From Inonotus obliquus (Eukaryota > Basidiomycota > Agaricomycetes > Hymenochaetales > Hymenochaetaceae): a DNA stretch of 64,000 bases. Positions 10,331 through 22,013 of this stretch are shown in pieces. The position numbers were made by a program, and so were the translations under genes. The number at the start of each line of letters is the position of its first letter. Position 1 is the stretch's first letter. The notes beneath the pieces were generated by a model that was given only the letters and a program-made list of their open reading frames with translations, did no database searches and was not told the DNA's origin. The stretch spans positions 1,488,001 through 1,552,000 of the forward strand of contig JAJHTX010000009.1 of NCBI GenBank assembly GCA_032164295.1, given 5' to 3'.

Positions 10331-13300
10331 TCAATTACTCGCACCCCCGTCCCAACTAGACCTCTTATGCTTCGTGTCAAACGTCGACAAGAACAAGTCC
10401 TTCGGCGCGACAGCTAAGCTCGTCTGACTCTGGACACGCTGGTGGAGAGCAGAACCAGCCGCTCTACCAATCGTGTCACCATTGAACATCGACAATGACG
10501 ATCCGCTGTCCAGAGACCCAAGGGAACTGCACGAATTACCACTTTGCCCGTGTAATAGACTCGAGTTAGGTGTGAGGGCATGTGAAGGTGATTGGGCGAG
10601 GTCAAGCGCTAATCCGTTCCGCGCCTCGTCTGTGTGTGAGTCGATAATATCGTGACTGGAGAAGTCGGACGATGATGATGGCGCGTGGAGGTCAAGGAAG
10701 ATCAGATCAGAGAGGTCGAGAGACTTCAGCGAGTCATTAATGAACGAAGTGTTGAAGAAGGATGACGCGGACGCGATAGAGTTGGTCGGTGACTGAGTTT
10801 GCATCGCATTAATGCTATTCATAGAGATTGTTGATTCTGTCTCCTGCGAGAGCGGAGTGACATCAAAAAGCGACAAGGATCTCGTAGGAACGGGATGAGG
10901 CGTCGCGTGACCAGGTGGAGGGGGCGGTCGGGACACCACGCGTTCAAACGGCGGAACCGACATCGACCGGTTATGAGTCGAGTATGAGCCACCTTGGCTC
11001 TGCATCTCTCTTGAAGTACGGCTCGACAACGCAGGCGTCGCGGGAGGCGTCATGTTTGACTCTTGCTCCATTTCTTGTTCGTTCGAGCTCAAGCCTGCGA
11101 TCTCCTCCATTGTCTGAGGCGGTAGATGGATGAGTGAGCTCAGGTCTGCATCGAACCCAAGTGAGGAACTACTCGATTCTTCCTCCGGGACAGTAAGCGC
11201 GTTCCCAACAGAAGTGGATTCTGCCGTCGTTGGTGCGGTAATCATTGGTTCGTCGTCGTTAAGATTGATCGCAGCCAATTCGTCAATTCCAGGCAGACTG
11301 GGCGTGTGGAGCTGCATTGGATTGATCCCCGCAGTTTGTTCATGCTGGACCCCGCTGAGGCCTAGTCCACTGAACGAATTCATCGACACTGCAGGCTGGT
11401 GTGTCCGTGCACCGAAGATAAGATCACCAGCGTAGTTTGAATGGTGTGTGAATCCGCGCATGCTCTGAGTGGGGAATAGCTCCGGGTCGGAGAATGTCGA
11501 ATACGCATCACTCGCACCAACCTCAGATGCGAAGTCATGTGCAAAGGAGGAATTCTGGAAAAGATCGTAACGGTCCATGATCCCGTGTGATAAGTGACTG
11601 AACGAGAAAGGTGATGACGGAGGCGGAGAAGGTCCTTCGACGTATGATGAGTTGCTGCTGTTGGATGCGCCAGATGGTTCCATGCGCGGGTTCGCGGAGA
11701 GCCAGTCAGAGGTACCCCACGCTGACTTGCCGATCATGTTCGTCCCTTCGCGACGTCCAATGGTGGCAGTGTCCATAAAATAATCATTAATGGACAGGTG
11801 TGACGAGGTAGGAGACGCTGTAGTTGTCGTCGCCGCAGACGACCAGTTGTCTATCTGCTGAGGGCTACGCGGGCCAGAGGACCAAATAGACTGGTCGGTT
11901 GTAGCATCGGAAAGAGTTTGCGACGAATCTGGCAGGAAGTCCGGAAAAATCAAGTCATCCGTTTGGTCAATCGTGTGCATCATGACCTCATTAAGCAGAG
12001 CCTCTGGAGGTGTAAACGTGGTCGCCTCGGGTTGCGGCGTCATCTCTTTCATCTGCGAAACCGACCTGCTCGATTTCTTGGCGGACAAGTCATCATCATC
12101 TTCCTCGGAGCTATCCTCGTCCTCGGAAACAGCGGCACTCTGGGGTACGCTGAACGAATGACCAGACGTTGTCCGTGACCTCCTTCGGCGAGTCTTAGTC
12201 GCAATCCTTGATGGAAGAAGCTGATCATCCGCAGTAACGCGAGGCGCCGAAACTGATGCATCGCCCCGTTTCTTCTTAGGCATGCTCCTGGGTTTATATC
12301 CTGCAGCCTGATACAGGTGAGGAAAGGCGTTCCGGAATCTGTCTCGTAAATCGGTCGAGCGACGCTTTTGCTCCTGGAAGATGGGGTCTTTCACAATTGT
12401 AGACCAGACTGTTCCATATTTCTCGTAACCTGCCTTTAGCGCTCGATCCTCTTCTGGCGTGAAAGGTCGGCGCTTCTTGCTCCTAGTTTTCTCGAAGAGG
12501 CACGAGCCATCAGGCAACGTGGAGCGGACTTTTGATGATAAGTGGGTTTTCGCGTTAGGATAGTGAAGCTTATATGCATCGGGGAAGAATGTTCGGAACC
12601 TAGATGCAGCCAGGCCTAAGCAAAACATACTTGTCGCAAGAAAGATTACCTCGACTGACCTGTCTTTCAGATCAACAGGTGACCGATTGTCAAATTTGAG
12701 GTTGGGGTCATTCAGGATCGCCTTCCAATTGCCGACGCCCCACTAAAAATACGCGCGTTGAGTCACGAAAGGCGGTGCGAGGGAAGAGGCAAGCGAATAA
12801 CGTACAATATTGCATCCATTCACAAGCATTTGCGTCTCCTCTTCAGTCCATTTTTTGCGCGGACGCTTCTCCGTAACAGTGACAAAAGGCTTATCCGCGT
12901 TCTTGATCTGCTCATCACCACCAGGAGCATTAATCACATTCATCTTGCGCACTTTGCCTTTCTTGTCTTTGTCTTTATCTTGGAACTTATCTCTGTCTTG
13001 CGGTGTAGGAGGCGGAGGCGGCGCAAACGAGGACGATGGTACAGACGCGACATGCGCGTCGATAGTCGTATCGTCTCTAAAACTCCAAGCGGAGAAAACG
13101 CGAGGAGAGTTAGGAAGCGCGAGCGAGACGCGCCGTTGTTTCAGAGTGGCTTGGGAATTCGCCGCGCCCGAAGTACCCGTTGTTGTCATAGCCGTGGCAG
13201 TGGACATTGCTGCCGCACCGGTCACGGCTGCAATCGTCATTACGGAAGGTGGATATGGAGACGCAAAGGAAAACGCCGAAGTTGAAGGTGCGGGTGCACT

Positions 13301-13384
13301 CATCGGCGGCGGCGGCGCCATAGGTGCAGATACAGGAGCTGGAGGTGGTTGTGACTGCGTCTGCTGCTGTTGCTGCTGGGACAT
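10331..13384 (-). CDS. Double Myb/telobox DNA-binding protein, Tay1/Teb1 type (976 aa)
   Basis: Three exons on the minus strand, 13384-12806, 12742-12660 and 12599-10331, join in frame to 976 codons. The N-terminus is a Gln/Pro/Ala-rich low-complexity region. Two adjacent Myb-like repeats follow. The first (about residues 174-228) runs RKKWTEEETQMLVNGCNI, WGVGNWKAIL and VDLKDRFRTFFP and is split by both introns. The second (about 258-312) runs RRPFTPEEDRALKAGYEKYG and TDLRDRFRNAFP. The VDLKDRFR type third helix is the telobox signature. Two tandem teloboxes placed this way characterise Yarrowia Tay1, S. pombe Teb1/Mug152 and Ustilago Tay1, which bind TTAGGG-type DNA at telomeres or promoters. 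The long C-terminus is Ser/Thr/Asp-rich and could be an activation region. The family call is by motif; telomere binding is inferred. Confidence 0.75.
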
Positions 13385-13820
13385 AATGTGTGGATCGTGA
13401 CGAAGATGGTGGGGCTAGGAGAAGAGATATAGTGTTAGCGAGGAGAAAAATTAATCGGATATGAAAGGGATGTACGCGGAGAGATGGACACGAGCCAGCC
13501 TTGAGGCAACTGGACAGAAGATGTGGCAGTAAACAACCGACCTGGTTGAGAGCGAACACGTTTCAGTGTCTCTTGCTCAGCGCTATTGCTTGTACTGCTG
13601 TCGTTCTCCCCTCTTTTCTTGGTTCGTGTTGAGCAGATGCTGATGTGTCGCAGGATGGATGGTGGAGGATGAAAGACAAGAAAGATAGTAGCACCATAAG
13701 TCACTTAGCCGAGCATAGGGCTTACTTCTATATTTGGCAATGAATAATACAATATATTCCAATTTAACTCCCATTATTAATTTCGGTACAATACGAGAAT
13801 GTGAAAGTAGAGACTGCGAT
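13385..13820. other. Intergenic region between the telobox gene and the SHPRH-like gene
   Basis: Both flanking genes are on the minus strand. This 436-bp stretch therefore serves as 3' flank of the SHPRH-like gene and promoter/leader of the telobox gene. No convincing TATA or ORF is seen. Confidence 0.4.
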
Positions 13821-16800
13821 TCAATAGTCTTCTAACCAAGCAAGTCTCGCTCTAGACGGTCCAGCAATAGGTGAACCTGAGTCGGCCACAGTTCTGGTAT
13901 AATCTTTCCTCATGTCCATGCCCAGATCCATAGCCACTTCTTCAGCCATCTCTTCGGGAAGCAAATACTCAACATCCTCAAACAGATGTGGGAACAGAAT
14001 CGCCAGCATGTCATCCGCTCTGCACATAGGAACAGGGTCAGTACAATTTCAATTTGCTGGCGGGAAGCCGAAGAAGAAAAGCATAGATGGAATCTGTGAA
14101 CATACTTGAAGATGAAGTCACCCTTCTGGACAGCTTTCTGCCTCTTATTATGCACGGGAGAATCGATTTTGCTGTTCTTGTCCATTTCGAAAGAAGTCAC
14201 TTTCAATGTACCGACAGCGCGGTCCTTTGTATACAATGACAAGCCGCGCTTTGCTGCCAGGTCAAGAATGTTCCTTTCAACAGTATCTAGGAAAGGGAGT
14301 TAGTCGAAGGAAGTCGCTAAATGAAACAACCAAGACGTACTCTCGGCGAAATAGCAATACACTACGTAATGAGTTTCAGTATACGGCAAGGTATGAATGC
14401 ATGTTGTGAGACTTCGGCTCACCTTCTGTGGGTCGCGTCTGTCCTAATCTGTCAATCCGAGCAATCGCTGCGAAAACCAATGGAACAATTCGTAAGCCAC
14501 TTTTCCGCGCGGTATTGCGTAATGCTACGGTGGCTCGTACCTTGTAGCTCAAACGAGTGTTGCACGACACTCTCCGTCAAGAAAACTCTGGACGCGCACT
14601 ACATATAGAATAGATCAAGATAACGATTAGCCCAACAACTCGGCGTGCACACTTCGAGGGGAGAAAAACTCACAGTGACGTTCAGTCCGGCATTTTCGCG
14701 CTCACTGTCGGGGGTTGTCGGAAATTAAAATCACGCATTGGTAAAATTTGTTAAAACATGGACACGCATAACCATACGTACCCATGAAGTAGCAGCACCC
14801 GGATGCGATGATCCGTCTTGAACAGCTTCGCGGCATTTTGCTTTCCTCTATGTTGGTCAATTCGAAGACAGGCAATCCCATTTTCCGTCATTGCTCGTTC
14901 CAGAACTTGTCTTATCAGTAAACCAAGTTTGGGCAGAGAGGATCAAGACTCACTGTACAGCGAATCAGCCCATGCTGAGAAGACAATGCTCTTGCATCCA
15001 GGATCTACGTCATCGAGATACAAAAGGTGCCGCACGAGCGTCTCGATCTTAGTCCCGTAACTACCGAGGCAATCGATCTTCTTTAGTTCCTCCAGAACTT
15101 CGGGATCAATCGTATTATACTCGATGACACGCCTAGACTTTGGCGCCTCTCCAGTATACCGCCCCTTTTGAGTCGGACTTTGTTCTACAGTTTCATCCTT
15201 CTTTCCCTTCATGCTAATGCGCTGCAGTTGTTCGGCATTGATGATGGCGCTGATAATGAAATTACATGAAGCTTCTGCTAAAGAAGAGAAAGAGGAATGA
15301 CACGTACCGGCAGACGGGACAAGCCTTTCCTTCTCCCCGAGCGAACCAGGCCTTCAAGCATCCCTAGACACGTCATCATAAGCATCCCACGCTAATACAG
15401 TGAGTCATGCAGACTGCGTACCTCACAATACAAATGTGCACTGCGATAGGTGGGAAGTTGTGATCAGTCATTCGGACCCTGAGAATTCGCGCACTGTAAT
15501 GAACGCACCATTGTGTCATAAACCCTCTGACGAAGTCACATTTGCACAATATGCAAGTATTTTCCTCTTCGTCCTCGTCCTCATTTTCGGCGAGGTTATT
15601 TAGATATCTCTGTCTGGCTTGATGTCTGTTGATATCATTATTAATCCGCTCCTCCTCTTCGCGAGTCTTCGAGATGGCGTCAACCACAGGGCCTTCCCAT
15701 TCGACGTCACGGACGGTATCCGATAATTCCTGAAGCTGACGGAAGTATCTATTATATGTCGATTGAGTTCCGGGGTTTTCGAGCTTAGGGAAGAAGGCTT
15801 ACTGGACACGGTCATTGAAAGCCTTGCGAAACGGAGCCATATCGGAGTCGAGTTTCTCATGGAGAGTCGCTGTGAATTTGAAATTAAAATGACGCGTCTC
15901 GAAGAATGAAAATGTGACGAACTCTGTTCTTTAATAAGAGATTTCAGCTTATTGATCCATTCTTTAGCAATGAGCTTTTCGGGATCTTTTTCATTGGCGT
16001 AACTACCCGCAACGCCCTGAAGATCAACGTATATCGATTTGATCGCTCTCCCACTGTGACCATCGCGGATGGCCTTGCGCGCGTCTGTCAGCTCCTTCTG
16101 CAGAACTTCGTGTTCCGGTTCCATTTCATCCTGTCGAATTCTATCGCCATCTCGAGCAGCCTGGGCAGCACGCTGAGCTGCTACAGTATGCCGAATCTTG
16201 CGCTCCCTCGCGTCATGAGCAGCAAGCGCTGTCCTTTCTGCTACAAGCAATTCCCTTCGATCAGCAAGCAACGCAGAGTAGGCCTGCAAGAATGTTTCCG
16301 CTTCTCCTTGAGTTTCGAGGGTCCGAGCGTATTCCTCTCCGTCGGCATTTTCGCCCTCGCTCGCGGAAAGGCTTTGTGTCAGCAATTTCACAGTTCGCGC
16401 TCTCCAGGTCAGCAAGAGTCCGACCTGCTCGTTCAACATGTCGACGATCTTATCGGCTTCACGTAACTAAATTTGATCGAGAATTAATTCAAGAGAAGAA
16501 CTAACGACTCTGCCACTTACAAGTCCCTCACTCTTCTCACCACCCAGGCCACAATGCTCAATTCTTACCTCCTCGTCCTCGATTGTTGATTTCTCGGCGA
16601 TGAGTCTGATTTGCTCTATCGATCTATTTGCGGCCTGCTCGGTCGCTAGTGTGGATAACGTTAGTAAAAACCCAACCCTGTGAAGGTTTTAGCGTCACAT
16701 ACTTCTTAAAAGGCGCTTGCGTAGCTTCTCAGCCATTTCATACGCGTCAACCTCCTTCGCAATATTTGATTCACCCAGGGTATGATACATATCCCCAAGT

Positions 16801-19800
16801 CGGAAATAGATATGGTGCAATACGATCGTTGCCTCACGCAAGCGTGACTGGAGCGCATTCTTCTTGTGTCGGTGCTCCACGCCCGCAGGGGTTTTCGGTA
16901 AATCATCTTCCGGAGAATCTTCGGAAAGAGCGGCACTGTTTTCCCTCTGCTTCCGATTGGATGTGTCTCCAGATTTTCCGGAGGAGCCATCCTCGGGGAC
17001 TGATCGATGCGCCTGTTTGAGCAATTCGCCTTTCTCGTCGTGCTCCGAAATGGCATCTGTAATGTCAGTACATATGGCCTCCATGTTGCTTCGGGCATCG
17101 ATGAGAATTTCAAGCGCTCTCCTATGCCTTTGTGGATCATCGAAATGTTGAGTGAGCTCCGCACGCCTTACAAGGGCTTGTACCTAGTTAACACAGCAAA
17201 ACGTCTCAGTCAATGGAAGATGGCCTGTATCAGTGCAACTCACTTTCGACTTCTTTTCATCCATTAATTTTCGCCAATTCTGCTCTTTCATGTCCTACAG
17301 AGGGCTTAGATGGGTTGTGATAAACCAAAATCTGACAATGTTTACCTCAAGAACCTCTTCAATGCTCTTCAGAGCTGTACCGGCCTTAGCAAGGCGATCA
17401 CTCTGTTTTGTCAGCTTTCCGACTTGCGGATGGGTACATATGCCTCTGAGTCGGCGCAACCAGTGACGAAGAAGATTGACGTCAAGCTGCCAAGCCGAAG
17501 AAGCGGCTACACCCTGGGAGTCGAAGCCAAGCTCGTTCAGCGCACGTTCGAGGTCATCGTCATAGACCTGAAGTATTGGTAAGGTGTATAACATAGACCT
17601 GCATCGCGACAAACTATACTCACATGCTTTTCCACTTTGCCTAATTCTATTGGTACAACGAATCTCTTTTGCTGGGGGATCGTAAGCTCGTTTTGAACTT
17701 TGGCCTTCATTGTCCTATGGGAGGCTCGAGGTGATGCTTTGATTGATGGACACGAGCACTAACCTGACTGTAACTCGCTCAAACAAGTCTCTAAAGTATG
17801 CCGAGAATGTTGGCTTCTGGAGTCGCGCCCAGACTTTTGAATGTTCCGTGACAGCATCTACACGTAAGAATCTTCACAATATCGTTAGCCTTTTGAAGCT
17901 TCGGTACCAGATCGGCACATACTTCAGGACGTGAATAAGATCATCGACGCTTGCACGTGCAGGAGTACCAGACACAGCAAAGCTCGATAGTCGCGGGATG
18001 AGTGATACCATCTCCCTTGATTAATCGGATGTCAGCCTGGTACCAACACATCAAAGCGGATAACATACTCTGTCTTTCCGCCTCCCACCATCTGGACTTC
18101 GTCCATGATGACTCTATTCCATTCAACCATGATGAGCGGCGACCGATCACGGTGAATCTCAACGTATTTAGCTACTTCTCTCCGAGGTCGTTGGATGGGT
18201 GCACGGGCTACGCCTAGGTCTTTTACACAGATGAAGCAGTATGTAATGTGAAGACCGCCAGAAAAACATACCATGTTGGAGGGTATTATAGGCTGTTCAT
18301 GACGCAATTTACATGAGTTATAGACGCATATCATGAATAATTGGACGTACTCGTGATACAAATGTCATACTGATGGATAAAATCACACCATGTCATTTGT
18401 TTCGAGGCTTGTTCGAGCTCTTCCTTTTCATCAGACGTCAGTTCTAGACAGCCAACGGCATCATTGTCCTCGAAATCATCGTCGTCTGGTTCAACCTTCA
18501 TCTGGGCTTGCTTGCGCAAGCGGGCTGCTTGTCGAATTTTGTTTTCGGCCTCACGTACGGTAATCGGGACCGGCACATTCGTCCACCCTTCGTAGACGAA
18601 GATCTTCAGGGTTGGAGAATGGAGCTTGACCTCATCAACCCATTGTTGTGCAAGAGCCGCGGGCGTAACAATCAGAGTTGTCTGTGAAAGGTTGTTAGAC
18701 CGACTGGAGTATACTCTACAACTTGGGTAAGGTGCACCTTAACTTCCTTAACTCGAATAGCTCCAACAGGATCCCATCTACTGATCGACGGATTCCTGCT
18801 AATGCCTGGATTTAACAGAACAAGTGCTATACTTTCGAGTGTCTTTCCTAATCCAGGTTCTTCCGCCAAAATTCCTCCGAGAAAATCGTCCAAAGGCGGC
18901 TTTTCGGCCATTAGACGCCCAGTGAGCCGATTGAAATACCATGTCTTCCCTTCCACGGGGTGAACTGCCTCCCAGAAGAGCGGGAGCTGCGAGCGACTGG
19001 CGTGCCGGTCCCGGATGCGGCCCTGTGAGTCAATACATCTTCCCTCGCGCGAAAGCAACCAGTTAACGGATCGCCGCTGGAACGGAAGGAGGCTCGGGAG
19101 GAGCTCCTTCGGCTGGGCCGAGTCTTCAGCTTTGCTTGATGGAAGGGAAGGTGCTGGATGCAGACAGGACAAAAAAAACGACATGTCCGTAGTGCCGTTG
19201 TAATTCTCTGGCATCGTCCGACCCGGGCCGAACGCATAGGTCAAAACGCGTCTCTGGGCCTCCTCTAATTCTAATTCTTTATTCCGGGATGACATCAATG
19301 GTTCTGGTTCAGAGATGCCCGTCTCTACCACTGAGATGGTAACTTCTATTCGAAGTTTGATGGGGAATTTGGTGGTGAAAGATGTAACTTCGCCATCGAA
19401 AAAGGATCGCTCTGGTATCATGACGCGCAAGCGACCAGATAATCTAGCACGCTTGTTATGCTGCATCTTGTATGCCGACGCAAGGATATCCCGGAGATCG
19501 CGTGTGCTGAAGTCATTATCAGCGTCCTCAATGTTGCTGAATAGGTTCGGAAGTTCAACGACGCTTGAATTGGGCTGGGGATTTACTCGTCTACTTGCAA
19601 GAGGATCATCCTCGCATAGATAAACCTTGCTGTAGGAGGCGTGCGGATAGAAAATTCCAAGGTCAATAACTATTTCTTTTTGCTCTTCTGGCTGCTCGGC
19701 GCATTTGCTGGCTAAGGCGTTGAGGAAATCACCGGATCGGTAAGTCTCCGGCACCCCTCTTTCAACGTTAAAATCTATTTCAAACGTGTGATGAATTATG

Positions 19801-20114
19801 GGAACCGTGGACCCATCGAGTCCTCGAGCTACGGAAGGTTTTCCGGTTTTCATGCGCTTGGAAGGCCTTGACCGGGGCACGGAAGCCTTGCCCTTACCCT
19901 TCTTCCTTTTCCTCGGCCCGCCAACAATTTCTTCTGGCTCTGGCTCTGGCTCTGGCTCTGGGTCTGAAACAACATCGTCACTGACGGTCTCTTGAGAAAG
20001 GATCTCAGCAAGACGAGAGAAGTTGACTTGGTAGCTATGTGGAATCAAGCGTCCCGTTTCAGAACTGCGGGAGAAGGAGACTCGAAAGGTATGGTTTGAG
20101 CATGATTCGCGCAT
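13821..20114 (-). CDS. SHPRH/IRC20-like SNF2 helicase with internal RING finger (E3 ubiquitin ligase)
   Basis: This long multi-exon gene is read right to left. An acidic N-terminus leads to the first SNF2 lobe (LLPFQRRSVNWLLSREG; Walker A region ILAEEPGLGKT near 18850; TTLIVTPAAL after the intron at 18737-18682; IMDEVQMV near 18100; FAVSGTPA near 17970). A long, mostly helical and partly coiled-coil region follows (about 17600-15650). Then comes a C3HC4 RING: CILC, a spliced C-A-H-LY-C-EG-C, and CPVC near 15590-15310. The second helicase lobe has SIVFSAWADSL and motif VI IARIDRLGQTRPTE near 14440. The RING between the two lobes is the hallmark of SHPRH and yeast Irc20, which ubiquitinate PCNA or act in recombination repair. 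No PHD or H15 domain is seen. The start at 20114 is the first ATG in frame; an upstream exon cannot be excluded. About 15 introns were inferred by eye. Confidence 0.85.
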
Positions 20115-20983
20115 GTTCGTGGTTAAGAACAAGAGGTCGCGTCAAGCCGCGTCCAATTAAGCATGAAAAATTAGTAAGCCACTTTGCATCACGTGCTACG
20201 TGTATTGGTCTCAGATTGCTAAGCTTACAGCATATTCAACCAAATGTCAGTCCGCGTTTTTCTCTCCTACTTTCGTGCAGGGTCCTGCCTATTTGGGTAG
20301 ACCCAAGTCCTCCTCTGCCCTGACCTCTTCTCTGCACCCCACTGCAGCTGATTATGTGGGTAAGAAACAAAAAGGAGAGAATCATGTTCCTTATTACTGT
20401 TAGGACCAGTGCAGATCGGATCAGCAGACCGACATTGATCGACTGATCAACATGATCGACGCACCAGAACAAGTCCACTCACTCTGGCAATATTCGCAAT
20501 CCGTCTTGATAAGCGATGGGAAGTGCAAGGCGGTGCTTTGTAGAGCAGAGTAGCAACAGTACTTAGTCGGGGTCAAGGGACCGGCCGGACACTAGTACCG
20601 ATGATAAGAGTGGTAGCGAAGAAGAGAAGCTTTGTGGGGCTTCTTTGTATTCACTAGTACAGAAGAATTTTGCTGAGGGACATAGCCACCCTTGCTTGGC
20701 CTATTTATACCCGAAGCTTCTATCTATTGAGTTACCCGAGCTCCCTCGGGCACAGCCTCCTGATTCTTCTGAGCACAGCCCCTATCTTGTCCGATGCTCT
20801 GCAATCTCCAATCGGGTGGCGATGCACCTCCGATCTTCCCTGCAATCTTTCTAGGACTTTCGATATGACTTCATACCTGGTCAGTGCACGGTAATCACGC
20901 CATCACCGGCCAATCCTGTGGCTGTGCGGAGCTCCGTGCCTTCCGCACTGCTACGTCAGTCCTTCTCGAATGTTCCTATGATG
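20115..20983. other. Upstream region of the SHPRH-like gene, possibly with an LTR-like sequence
   Basis: No convincing gene. On the minus strand a TATAAATAGGCC module lies at 20699-20710, just past the 3' end of the orphan ORF at 20984. A comparable TATATAAGGAGGCC module (24791-24804) follows the second orphan ORF. This could be promoter sequence in solo LTRs, but direct repeats were not proven. Confidence 0.3.
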
Positions 20984-21772
20984 TCATGCACAGCAACTTG
21001 AACAGTCTGCTATGTCTTCATCTTCTGCAGGTGCTGCTGGGCCATTCGGCTGTCTCGGTTGACTCGGGCTTCCTCCCTCAATAGGATTAGCTCGATTATC
21101 AATCACCGGAGCGGCGGGCCTATATGGTTCTGCCTGTACTATGGCAGGTAACCCAGTCCACCAGATCGTCGCTCGGCGATATCCGTCGGGTATCTGTATC
21201 TCCGTTCCTTGCACCTGATCGCCATTGATTCCTTCCATGACGAAGGTTAAGATCGCCCCGTTGATCCATTCCCTTGGTTGAGAGATTTCCAATGCTATCA
21301 TCCCCGGTAGTTGATTCTGCTCCGATTTCCATCGTGCCACTATGTTGCCAAATAGATTATTGCGTAGTGCTTGATGTTCTCTTGTAGCTTCCACATGTAT
21401 TGGCCAGTCGAGTTGTATTGCCACTCGTCGGCATAGCTGGGAATGTATCGATCTTCTTGTCCATGCTATTACACCTGCATTCACAATGTAGTGTAACCCC
21501 CTTCCTGACCAAACCGTAACTTCGTGCAAGTATGCATTTAGTGTAGGTGTGAACAATGGTTGAGTTGTTTCTGCAACTGTTGACCAATGGTGGTTGGTTC
21601 GAATTGAGTAAGGTTCATGTCGAAGCATATGGTTGACTGCGTCCTCGAGTATCCATGTCTGCAGTATCCATGCTTCCTCATGTGCCCATTCACAGAACCG
21701 GCATATTGGTGTATTGATTTGTCCTGGTAATGTCGAGCCCCAGGGACAATAGCGTGTGCGTGTATAATATGT
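20984..21772 (-). CDS. Orphan CxxC ORF, copy 1 (possibly 5'-truncated)
   Basis: An open frame runs from 21772 to the TGA at 20984 (262 codons plus the stop); its first ATG is at 21628. The part before that ATG reads RYCPWGSTLPGQINTPIC and then RFCEWAHEEAWIL, so it looks coding and gives a C-x2-C pair. A TGA at 21773-21775 closes the frame, so an upstream exon was lost or is joined by an intron I cannot place. The C-terminus is Pro/Ala-rich and ends in CSSCCA. I do not recognise the family. The layout parallels the ORF at 24953-25795: a CxxC pair, an AYxxEVxV segment, and a C-terminal VQG...GYRR...W stretch. Both ORFs lie on the minus strand in AT-rich repeat-filled DNA, so they may belong to a mobile element. 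No function is assigned. Confidence 0.45.
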   Translation of the reverse strand, partial: TYYTRTRYCPWGSTLPGQINTPICRFCEWAHEEAWILQTWILEDAVNHMLRHEPYSIRTNHHWSTVAETTQPLFTPTLNAYLHEVTVWSGRGLHYIVNAGVIAWTRRSIHSQLCRRVAIQLDWPIHVEATREHQALRNNLFGNIVARWKSEQNQLPGMIALEISQPREWINGAILTFVMEGINGDQVQGTEIQIPDGYRRATIWWTGLPAIVQAEPYRPAAPVIDNRANPIEGGSPSQPRQPNGPAAPAEDEDIADCSSCCA

Positions 21773-21951
21773 TCAATCGAATTGTCTTTCCATGTCTGAT
21801 GATCATGGGAATTTATCGGGTTGTAGCGTCTCTGGATCTGCATGCCAAATAAGTCAATTTCTTCTGACAATTACAGAATTGTGCAGACTTGGGGCACTTC
21901 TACCACCTTTTCCCTGCATTTATTTCTACACCACTCCTAGAGTACCTAAAA

Positions 21952-22013
21952 CTATGTAGCTATGTCTATCATGCATTTGTAACTAGAATTACTGATGTGC
22001 ATAATATGTACAT
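21952..22013 (+). repeat. Dispersed repeat R, short copy
   Basis: About 62 bp (ctatgtagctatgtct... aactagaattactgatgtgc, then ataat) matches the segment at 23458-23515, and in part 31557-31601, with a few substitutions. Neighbouring sequence diverges on both sides, so this is a fragment of the larger repeat. Confidence 0.65.

Noticed and set aside
9648..10334. Overlapping minus-strand ORFs of 80-110 aa rich in Phe/Leu/Ser
   Set aside because: They come from A/G-rich 3'-UTR-like sequence read on the opposite strand and show no family resemblance.
20984..21628. Interpretation of the CxxC ORF as a reverse-transcriptase C-terminal (zf-RVT) fragment
   Set aside because: The CRFC...H wording is suggestive, but no RT or RNase H motif lies upstream, and the second copy lacks the expected pattern.
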